The notes under the pieces were generated by a model. That model was not told the DNA's origin. It ran no database searches and worked only from the letters and a program-made list of their open reading frames with translations. Position numbers and translations under genes: made by a program. 64,000 nt of DNA from an uncultured Collinsella sp. (GTDB lineage Bacteria > Actinomycetota > Coriobacteriia > Coriobacteriales > Coriobacteriaceae). Positions within the stretch are counted from its first letter, which is position 1, and every line of letters starts with the position of its first letter. Below are positions 1 to 6,409 of the stretch, piece after piece. Where the stretch lies: contig CAUBIC010000009.1 of NCBI GenBank assembly GCA_958435945.1, positions 39,307-103,306 of the forward strand, written 5' to 3'.

Positions 1-269
1 AAACAAACTTCATGATTCGATCCTTTCGATCGATGGCGATTGTGCGCTCGTCCGGTCCCGTAAGGGCCCTCTCCGGACGTGCGTCTTGACGAGTTCTATT
101 ATCCATAAATGCAACCAAATGTGAAGCCTATTAGGAATGATTTTTAATAAAACAATTTTGAGATATGAAGATGTTGATTGATTAACGATTGGGAGGCCGT
201 CTGCGATCTCTGCTGAGTACAATCGGGCGAGCAAATGTTGACCTATCAACAAATGAAGGAGTTTCCTTT

Positions 270-1490
270 ATGCATCTAGCCCGTCGTGCCTGGTGCCGAA
301 CATATCAGACGGTTTTTCGCATTGCATTGCCGATCCTGCCCTATACCGAGCCGCGCATTTTGGAGCATGCCGAGGATGTGCCCGCGGTGCTTCAAAAGCG
401 CTCGATCCAGAAGGTCCTTATCGTGACAGACCCTGGTATTGCACGTTTGGGGCTCACGGCATCACTCGAGCGCGCGCTTACGGCTCAGGGGATTGCCGTT
501 ACGGTCTATGCCGAAACGCGTGCGAACCCTACGGTCTCGAATGTGGAGGAAGCGGCGGCACTGTATCGCGAGAACGGCTGCCGGGCCATTATCGGCTTTG
601 GCGGTGGCTCGGCCATGGACTGTGCCAAGGGCGTGGGAGCACGCATCGCACAGCCAAACAAGCCCATCAACAAGATGCGAGGGCTGCTGCGGATTCATCG
701 TCGCCTGCCGCTGCTTATCGCCGTTCCCACCACGGCAGGTACGGGAAGCGAGGTCACGCTTGCGGCAGTAATTACCGATGACGAGACACACTACAAGTAT
801 CCCATTAACGACTTTGTGCTTATCCCGCGCTTCGCGGTGCACGACCCCGAGTTTACGCGCGGCCTGCCCGCCTCCATTACGGGGCAGACGGGCATGGACG
901 CCCTGACGCATGCCGTCGAGGCGTTTATCGGGCGAAGCACCACACCCTATACGCGCAAGATGGCGCGGCAGGCGGTTCAGCTCATCCACGACAATTTGCT
1001 CGAGGCCTATGAGCATGGTGATGACATGCGTGCGCGTCGCAATATGCTTTCGGCGGCGTATAAGGCGGGTGTTGCCTTTACGCGCTCCTATGTTGGATAC
1101 GTTCATGCCATCGCACACAGCCTGGGCGGGCGTTACGGGATTCCGCACGGCTTGGCCAATGCTATCATCCTGCCGCACATGCTTCGCGCTTATGGTGAAG
1201 CTGCTGCTCCTAAGCTCGCTGATCTCGCCCGCATGGCCGGCATCGCGCCGGTTAACGCGCAGGACAGCCTGGCGGCCGAGGCCTTTATCGATTGGGTCGA
1301 CCGCATGAACGCCGCCTTGGACATTCCCAAATATGTGGCGGGCATTCGCCGCTCTGACATTCCGCAGATGGCAGCACATGCCGATGCCGAGGCCAATCCG
1401 CTGTACCCCGTTCCGCTTTTGATGGACCGTTTGGAGCTCGAGCGTATGTACGAAGTCGTCGCGGGTGGTATGTTTGAGGACGAGAACTAG
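270..1490 (+). CDS. Iron-containing alcohol dehydrogenase
   Basis: NAD(P)-dependent Fe-ADH family enzyme of 406 residues, presumably interconverting an alcohol and its aldehyde in the cytoplasm. The nucleotide-binding GGGSAMD motif is near residues 111-117. The family's metal-binding half follows, with GMDALTHAVEAF and later AHSLGG and IPHGLANA carrying the expected histidines. The ATG at 270 is chosen because a GAAGGAG Shine-Dalgarno lies 8-10 nt upstream; an in-frame upstream start at 189 has no such site. An aldehyde dehydrogenase follows 8 nt downstream, so the pair probably works in series (alcohol, aldehyde, acid). The family is clear; the substrate cannot be told. Confidence 0.9.
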   Translation: MHLARRAWCRTYQTVFRIALPILPYTEPRILEHAEDVPAVLQKRSIQKVLIVTDPGIARLGLTASLERALTAQGIAVTVYAETRANPTVSNVEEAAALYRENGCRAIIGFGGGSAMDCAKGVGARIAQPNKPINKMRGLLRIHRRLPLLIAVPTTAGTGSEVTLAAVITDDETHYKYPINDFVLIPRFAVHDPEFTRGLPASITGQTGMDALTHAVEAFIGRSTTPYTRKMARQAVQLIHDNLLEAYEHGDDMRARRNMLSAAYKAGVAFTRSYVGYVHAIAHSLGGRYGIPHGLANAIILPHMLRAYGEAAAPKLADLARMAGIAPVNAQDSLAAEAFIDWVDRMNAALDIPKYVAGIRRSDIPQMAAHADAEANPLYPVPLLMDRLELERMYEVVAGGMFEDEN

Positions 1491-1498
1491 GAGGGTCC

Positions 1499-2878
1499 AT
1501 GAACACCGAGGAAATTGCGTGCATCGTCGGCGATCAGCGCACTTACTTTAAGACGCACGCTACGTTTGATGTCGATGCTCGACGTCGCGCGCTCGTGAGT
1601 TTACGCGATGCGGTGCGGGCCCACGAGGCCGATATTGCCCATGCGCTCAAGACCGATTTGGGAAAGTCACATGACGAGGCGTATATGTGCGAGATCGGCA
1701 CGTCGCTTTCCGAGATTCGTCATCAGATCGCTCACGTGGCTCGATGGAGTCGTCCGCGCCTGCGTCCGTGTGACCTTGCCAACGCCGTGAGTGTGTGCAA
1801 AACGCAAGCCGTGCCCTATGGCGTAACGCTCATCATGGCGCCTTGGAACTATCCGTTTTTGTTGACGCTTGAGCCGCTTGCCGGTGCCCTTGCCGCGGGT
1901 AATACCGTGGTTATCAAGCCGAGTGCCTATGCGCCGGCGTCGAGCAAGGTGCTCAAGCAAATTTGCGAAGAGGCGTTCGATCCGCGCCTGGTGACGGTTG
2001 TCGAAGGCGGGCGCGCCGAGAACGAAGCACTGCTCGATGAGCACTGGGACAAGATCTTCTTTACCGGTAGCGTTCCGGTCGGCAAGCTCGTCATGGAGCG
2101 CGCGAGCAAAAACCTCACGCCCGTGACGCTTGAGCTGGGCGGAAAGAGTCCCTGCATCGTGGATGCGACGGCAAACTTGAAGGTCGCGGCACGACGTATC
2201 GCCTTTGGTAAATGGCTCAACGTGGGGCAGACCTGCGTGGCGCCCGACTACCTGCTGGTCGATACGCGCGTGCACGGTGAGCTGTTGGGCCTCATCAAGG
2301 AGGAGGTCCGTCGCATGTTTGGCGAGCACCCGCTCGACAACGAGGATTACGGGCATATCGTCAACGCCAAGCATTTCGCGCGCGTACGCGGGCTGATCGA
2401 CCCCGATAAGGTCGTGCTTGGAGGTGTCGCGCGCGAGGCTTCGCTCAAGATCGAGCCGACGATTTTGGACGGCGTGACCCCCGATGACGCCGTGATGCAG
2501 GAGGAGATCTTCGGCCCCATCTTGCCGGTACTGACGTTTGAGAACTTAGACGAGGCCGAAACGTTTATTACGGATCGTCCGACGCCGCTGGCCCTGTATA
2601 TCTTTAGCCAGGACCGCGAGGTCCAGCAGCGCTTTGTGCGCTACGTGCCCTTTGGCGGCGGCTGTGTTAACGACACCATCATGCATCTGGCTACGAGCCA
2701 TATGGGCTTTGGCGGCATGGGCGCGAGCGGCATGGGGCAGTACCATGGCCGCGAGAGCTTCGATGCGTTTAGCCACAAGAAGAGCATCGTGAACAAGGCA
2801 ACCTGGCTGGACGTGCCGTTTCGGTATGCGCCCTACGCAAGCTGGAAGCACAAATTCGTGCGCATGTTTGTGCATTAG
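1499..2878 (+). CDS. Aldehyde dehydrogenase (NAD(P)+), class 3-like
   Basis: Oxidises an aldehyde to the acid with NAD(P)+. The 459 residues have the short class-3 form. Visible motifs are MAPWNYPF (substrate/cofactor region), FTGSVPVGK (Rossmann glycine motif), LELGGKSPCIV with the general-base glutamate, and GQTCVAPDY with the catalytic cysteine. A C-terminal hydrophobic/basic stretch resembles the tail of membrane-associated fatty aldehyde dehydrogenases, but no confident membrane segment is seen. The start has an AGGAGG site 6 nt upstream and lies 8 nt after the alcohol dehydrogenase stop, so the two are co-transcribed and probably translationally coupled. A strong hairpin immediately follows the stop. 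Confidence 0.93.
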   Translation: MNTEEIACIVGDQRTYFKTHATFDVDARRRALVSLRDAVRAHEADIAHALKTDLGKSHDEAYMCEIGTSLSEIRHQIAHVARWSRPRLRPCDLANAVSVCKTQAVPYGVTLIMAPWNYPFLLTLEPLAGALAAGNTVVIKPSAYAPASSKVLKQICEEAFDPRLVTVVEGGRAENEALLDEHWDKIFFTGSVPVGKLVMERASKNLTPVTLELGGKSPCIVDATANLKVAARRIAFGKWLNVGQTCVAPDYLLVDTRVHGELLGLIKEEVRRMFGEHPLDNEDYGHIVNAKHFARVRGLIDPDKVVLGGVAREASLKIEPTILDGVTPDDAVMQEEIFGPILPVLTFENLDEAETFITDRPTPLALYIFSQDREVQQRFVRYVPFGGGCVNDTIMHLATSHMGFGGMGASGMGQYHGRESFDAFSHKKSIVNKATWLDVPFRYAPYASWKHKFVRMFVH

Positions 2879-2880
2879 GA

Positions 2881-2922
2881 AATGGCAGGTAATACGAACA
2901 AGTGTTCCTATTACCTGCCATT
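2881..2922 (+). terminator. Perfect 14-bp stem hairpin after the aldehyde dehydrogenase
   Basis: Arms at 2881-2894 and 2909-2922 are perfect reverse complements, and the loop contains a second small palindrome (GAAC...GTTC). It begins 2 nt after the stop codon and is followed by TTTACG. It most likely ends the ADH-ALDH transcript. The U-tract is short, so it may also be a stabilising or repeat-derived palindrome. Confidence 0.6.
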
Positions 2923-2981
2923 TACGTTAGACTACTGCCATGGGGTACGGATGGGCCAACTCCCTTTAGAAGGGAATTGGT

Positions 2982-3065
2982 ATGAACGTAAGCGATGTTA
3001 TTTCGTTACTGGCGTTGTTAATCGCGGCTATCGAACTCGGCCTGTTTATCGGCCGAATGAAATAG
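2982..3065 (+). CDS. 27-residue membrane peptide, holin-like/type I toxin-like
   Basis: A very short ORF: MNVSDVISLL start, one hydrophobic helix spanning about residues 7-24, and a basic GRMK end. An AGAAGGGA site lies 6-12 nt upstream. Length, polar N-terminus, single helix and positive tail match small 'putative holin-like toxin' peptides of Gram-positive bacteria, which are thought to be type I toxins silenced by antisense RNA. The stop is followed by a structured stretch (3066-3300) resembling in layout what follows such toxins. No antisense promoter could be confirmed. It might instead be a harmless membrane micropeptide. Confidence 0.5.
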   Translation: MNVSDVISLLALLIAAIELGLFIGRMK

Positions 3066-3300
3066 CCGCCCCCGCGTAAGCGAAGACGGCCACTTCTCAC
3101 GATGTAAACGTGCACTGGAGTTGGCAAGACCCGCTGCAACGGGTGCCATCCGTGCCTCTATCTTATCTGCAAGCGCTCTGTCTCGCAAGCGTTGCGGCAA
3201 CTGGGTGAAAGGCGCGAGCGGGTGAATTCGTGTCCGCACGGGCCCGTAAACTTCTCAGTAAGGTTAAGCGCCGGTTTATCCGGTCGTTAGAGGAGCTGCC
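3066..3300. other. Structured non-coding stretch after the membrane micropeptide
   Basis: No protein gene is seen. The sequence opens with a GCCGCCCCCG...GACGGCC element, then a clear hairpin at 3123-3147 (GGCA, ACCCG, loop CTGCAA, CGGGT, GCC). In holin-like toxin loci of Gram-positive bacteria I know a similar order of a GC-rich inverted repeat and a short stem containing TGCAAC, where an antisense RNA can overlap. This would suit a regulatory RNA for the peptide upstream, but that is inference. The end of the stretch holds the AGAGGAGCTGCC ribosome-binding site of the next gene. Confidence 0.35.
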
Positions 3301-3627
3301 ATGTACGAGCCTTCACGTGTTCTTTTGTCGTTTCATATCGCAGGATTTCAGTATGCCGACGGTGCCTTGGTCCTGGGCGATCTTAAGGTCGGCGATAAGC
3401 TGACGCTGTGTGCCGAGCGCGATAATCCCCATGACCCTGAGGCGGTTGCGATCTATTACGGCAACACCAAGCTCGGCTATGTTCCGGGAAACGAGGTCGG
3501 CCCGCTGTCCTTGATGATGTATTACGGCCATGAGGACGTATTTGAGGCCCGCGTGCAGCAGGTCGCTCCCGAGCGCAGCCCGTGGCATCAGGTGCGCGTT
3601 GGCCTCTACGTGGTGGATGCCCGCTAA
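3301..3627 (+). CDS. HIRAN domain protein
   Basis: 108 residues, almost all a HIRAN domain. The hallmark is an IAGFQYADG start, a VGDKLTLCAERDNPHDPEAVAIYYGNTKLGYVP-type core (NPHDPxAV and LGYVP motifs visible), and a closing beta segment. HIRAN domains in helicases such as HLTF and in stand-alone bacterial proteins bind DNA 3' ends or damaged/stalled DNA, so a DNA-repair accessory role is plausible but unproven here. The ATG has GAGGAG 6 nt upstream. The next small gene starts 18 nt downstream, suggesting co-transcription. Confidence 0.85.
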   Translation: MYEPSRVLLSFHIAGFQYADGALVLGDLKVGDKLTLCAERDNPHDPEAVAIYYGNTKLGYVPGNEVGPLSLMMYYGHEDVFEARVQQVAPERSPWHQVRVGLYVVDAR

Positions 3628-3645
3628 TCGGTAAGGGAGGCGGCC

Positions 3646-3825
3646 ATGTTTGATGACGACGACCAGTTCGATCTGACAGGCGATCCGTTTGAGTGGGATC
3701 TGCTACTCGACGACGATGAGCTGGAGCAGGACCGTAAGAAGCGGCAGGACAAGAACGCCCGGGGCGACGCGTCGAAAAAGCAAGACAAGCGCCGCCGCGG
3801 ACTGTTCGGCGGGCTCTTTGGATAA
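3646..3825 (+). CDS. 59-residue charged protein of unknown function
   Basis: Too short for most gene callers but preceded by an excellent AAGGGAGG site 5 nt before ATG. The first half is acidic (MFDDDDQFD..., DDDELEQD) and the second is strongly basic (KKRQDK, KKQDKRRR), ending GLFGGLFG. Such a split-charge, probably disordered peptide resembles small accessory or nucleic-acid-associated proteins, but I recognise no family. It follows the HIRAN gene by 18 nt and may be its partner. The metallophosphoesterase begins 66 nt after it. Confidence 0.6.
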   Translation: MFDDDDQFDLTGDPFEWDLLLDDDELEQDRKKRQDKNARGDASKKQDKRRRGLFGGLFG

Positions 3826-3891
3826 CCTCCGCATCGCTGCGTCTGTATACTTAGCACGAGTTGAACACGTTGCGAAATGAGGACAGAGACG

Positions 3892-4437
3892 ATGATGTGG
3901 TTTACCGCCGACCTGCACCTGGGCGATACGAATATCTTGCACGACATGGATCGACCGTTTGATTCGGTCGAGGAGATGAACCGCAAGGTCATCGATGCCG
4001 TGAATGAGTGCGTGGCGGCGGACGACCGTCTCTATATCTTGGGAGACTTTACCTATCGTTTGCCCCTGGCGGATGCTGTGCGCCTGCGCGAGCGTATTGC
4101 CTGCCAAAACGTGACGCTCATACGGGGCAACCATGACGGCGATTGGGAAGATCCGGACGCGCCGCGCATTTGGGATGAGGTGCGCGATTATCTGGAGGTT
4201 GCCCCCGGCTATGCCAAGGGTCATCGCCTGGTTATGAGCCACTACCCCATGCTCAGCTGGAACGGCAAGGCACGCGGCGCCATCATGCTGCACGGGCATA
4301 TCCACAGCAGGGGAGACCGCACCAACGCACGCAACCGCGATCGCGAACGTCCTATCTTTCGCTACGATGTCGGCCTCGATGCCAACGACTACAAGCCCGT
4401 AAGCCGCGATCAGATTCTTAGCTTCTTTGGGCTGTAA
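3892..4437 (+). CDS. Metallophosphoesterase (calcineurin-like)
   Basis: About 181 residues, the compact phage/YfcE-like form of the calcineurin-like phosphoesterase fold. All metal-ligand motifs are present in order: TADLHLGD (DxH), YILGDFTYR (GD), RGNHDG (GNHD), MSHYP, and HGHIHSRGDR (GHxH). It is predicted to be a soluble, two-metal phosphodiesterase; the substrate is unknown. The ATG at 3892 is preferred because GAGGA lies 8 nt upstream; the upstream in-frame ATG at 3877 overlaps that site. A long-stem hairpin directly follows the stop. Confidence 0.85.
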   Translation: MMWFTADLHLGDTNILHDMDRPFDSVEEMNRKVIDAVNECVAADDRLYILGDFTYRLPLADAVRLRERIACQNVTLIRGNHDGDWEDPDAPRIWDEVRDYLEVAPGYAKGHRLVMSHYPMLSWNGKARGAIMLHGHIHSRGDRTNARNRDRERPIFRYDVGLDANDYKPVSRDQILSFFGL

Positions 4438-4443
4438 TTCTCG

Positions 4444-4478
4444 AACCACCACAAAGGACAGGCACCTTTGTGGTGGTT
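4444..4478 (+). terminator. 14-bp stem hairpin after the metallophosphoesterase
   Basis: Arms 4444-4457 and 4465-4478 (AACCACCACAAAGG with its exact complement) enclose a 7-nt loop ACAGGCA. The loop-proximal sequence GGACAGG is also found in the hairpin at 18558-18588. There is no long U-tract, so it may be a terminator or a dispersed palindrome. Confidence 0.55.
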
Positions 4479-4573
4479 CTGGCGCTGTTGCCATTATGGC
4501 GGCGGCGTCTTTTTTGTCCGTGCGGCGCGGTAGAGTGTAAGCGGTTGAAATTTGCGTCCATCGAGGAGCTGCT

Positions 4574-6331
4574 ATGAACGAGATCAAGTGCCCGCATTGT
4601 GGCGAAGTTTTTAAGGTCGATGCGTCTGGCTATGCGGACATCGTCAAGCAAGTGCGCAATGCCGAGTTTTCGCGCGACCTGGATGAGCGTGTGAAGACAG
4701 TCCAGCGCGAGGGCGAGCAGGCGCTGGAGCTTGAGCGCTCGCGTTCGACGGCTGCCTTGCAAAAGGCAGAGTCTCAGCGCAACGCTCAACTTGTCGAGCA
4801 GAAGAACGCCGCGGAGCAGAAGCTGGCACAAGAGGTTGCCAAGCGCGACGCTGAGCTTGCCGAGCTGCGCGCCAAGCTCGAGGGCGCTGCCACAGAGCGC
4901 GAGAGCGCAAGTCAGCGCGCGGCGGTTGAGGCCCGTGCCGATGCTCAGAAGGAGAATGCTGAGCTTCAGCGCGAGATCGACAATTTGCGTGCGCAGCTGG
5001 GACGCAAAGATGACGAAGCCAAGCTTGCCGAGTCGGCGGCGCGCAACGCTGCTCAAAACGATTTAGCTGCACGTGATGCTCAGATTGCCGAGCTGCAGGC
5101 CAGGCTTGCCGCGGCGGACAAGGCCCAGGAGATGGCGCTTGCCGCTGCCGCGGCAGAGTCGCAGCGTGAGCTCGATGCCGCTCGCAGCGAGGCCGAGCGC
5201 GTGCTTGCCGACTACCGCGCGACGGTGCAGGAGAAGTTTTCCGCCGCAAAGGCACAATCTGAGCAAGAGGCCGAGGGTCTGCGTGCCCAGTTGCGCGAGC
5301 AGGAACTGATGGCAAAAATGAACCTGTCAGAGGCGGTCGCCGCGGCGGAGCGAGAGCGCGATGAAGCACGTGCCAAGCTGACGAGCGAGCTGGCAGTGCG
5401 CGATTCTCGCGAGGAGCAGGCCAAGGCGGCACACGAGCTCGAGCTTGCGCAGGCCAAGCGCGCGAGCGATGACCTGATTCGCTACAAGGATGAAGAGATT
5501 GAGCGCCTTAAGGACATGAAGGTCCGCCTGTCCACCAAGATGGTGGGCGAGTCGCTCGAACAGCATTGCGAGACCGAGTTCAATCGCCTGCGCATGACGG
5601 CGTTTCCCAATGCATACTTCGAGAAAGATAACGATGCATCCGAGGGCACCAAGGGCGATTTTATCTTCCGTGAGTGCGATGCGAGCGGTAACGAGGTCAT
5701 CTCGATCATGTTCGAGATGAAAAACGAGAACGACGAGACCGCGACCAAGCACAAGAACGAGGATTTCTTTAAGAAGCTCGACCACGATCGCCGCCAAAAG
5801 GGCTGCGAGTACGCAGTGCTCTGCACGCTGCTCGAACCCGAGAGCGAGCTTTACAACGCCGGTATCGTGGATGTGAGCTACCGCTACGAGAAGATGTACG
5901 TGATCCGCCCACAATTCTTCATTCCCATGATTACGCTGCTGCGCAACGCCGCCATGGGTTCGCTGCGCTATAAGCAGGAGCTGGCGGAGTACAAGCAGCA
6001 GAATATCGACGTCACGAACTTCGAAGCCAAGATGGAGAAGTTCAAGGACGGCTTCTCGCGCAACTACAACCTGGCGAGCAAGCAGTTCGAGTCGGCGATC
6101 AAGGAGATCGATGCCGCCATTAAGCAGCTCGAGAAAACCAAGGACGACCTGCGTCGCAGTACCGAGAATCTGCGTCTGGCCCACAACAAGGCCGATGAGC
6201 TTACCATTCGCAAGCTCACGTGGGGCAACAAGACCATGAAAGCAGCATTTGATGAGGCACGCGAGACCGCGTCGGAGACAGGCGATGAGCCAGCCGAGGC
6301 GGATTCGTATGAGGTCGAGGATGCCGAGTAA
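4574..6331 (+). CDS. DUF2130 protein: zinc knuckle, long coiled coil, PD-(D/E)XK-like core
   Basis: 585 residues. The N-terminus has a CPHCGEVF zinc-ribbon-like pair. Residues about 35-320 are an almost uninterrupted Ala/Glu/Lys/Arg-rich coiled coil. The conserved DUF2130 core starts near MVGESLEQHCETEFN (about residue 322) and contains GDFIF (about 359) and FEMKNE (about 378), an arrangement fitting the D...ExK active site of PD-(D/E)XK nucleases. A second coiled coil and an acidic tail follow. The layout recalls RmuC-like DNA-metabolism proteins. DUF2130 function is not established; a nuclease role is inference. ATG has GAGGAG 6 nt upstream. A bidirectional terminator follows. Confidence 0.8.
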   Translation: MNEIKCPHCGEVFKVDASGYADIVKQVRNAEFSRDLDERVKTVQREGEQALELERSRSTAALQKAESQRNAQLVEQKNAAEQKLAQEVAKRDAELAELRAKLEGAATERESASQRAAVEARADAQKENAELQREIDNLRAQLGRKDDEAKLAESAARNAAQNDLAARDAQIAELQARLAAADKAQEMALAAAAAESQRELDAARSEAERVLADYRATVQEKFSAAKAQSEQEAEGLRAQLREQELMAKMNLSEAVAAAERERDEARAKLTSELAVRDSREEQAKAAHELELAQAKRASDDLIRYKDEEIERLKDMKVRLSTKMVGESLEQHCETEFNRLRMTAFPNAYFEKDNDASEGTKGDFIFRECDASGNEVISIMFEMKNENDETATKHKNEDFFKKLDHDRRQKGCEYAVLCTLLEPESELYNAGIVDVSYRYEKMYVIRPQFFIPMITLLRNAAMGSLRYKQELAEYKQQNIDVTNFEAKMEKFKDGFSRNYNLASKQFESAIKEIDAAIKQLEKTKDDLRRSTENLRLAHNKADELTIRKLTWGNKTMKAAFDEARETASETGDEPAEADSYEVEDAE

Positions 6332-6350
6332 GGCATAGCATATAGTGCAA

Positions 6351-6388
6351 AAGCGGGGCCGCTGACTATATTGCCAGCGGCCCCGCTT
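6351..6388. terminator. Bidirectional terminator between convergent genes
   Basis: Stem arms 6351-6364 (AAGCGGGGCCGCTG) and 6375-6388 are perfect complements with a 10-nt loop. It lies between the plus-strand DUF2130 gene and the minus-strand helicase, is followed by TGTTTCGTT on the plus strand and flanked by an A-rich run usable from the minus strand. Confidence 0.8.
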
Positions 6389-6409
6389 GTTTCGTTCCAG
6401 TATTTTCGG

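Noticed and set aside
1..269. Gene or mobile-element end at the window start
   Set aside because: No ORF with a start site or domain is visible; a GTCCGG...CCGGAC stem (50-55/73-78) and AT-rich leader are present but no function could be assigned.
2882..3079. 65-codon plus-strand frame after the aldehyde dehydrogenase
   Set aside because: It runs through the hairpin at 2881-2922 and has no ribosome-binding site; the 27-codon frame at 2982 is better supported.
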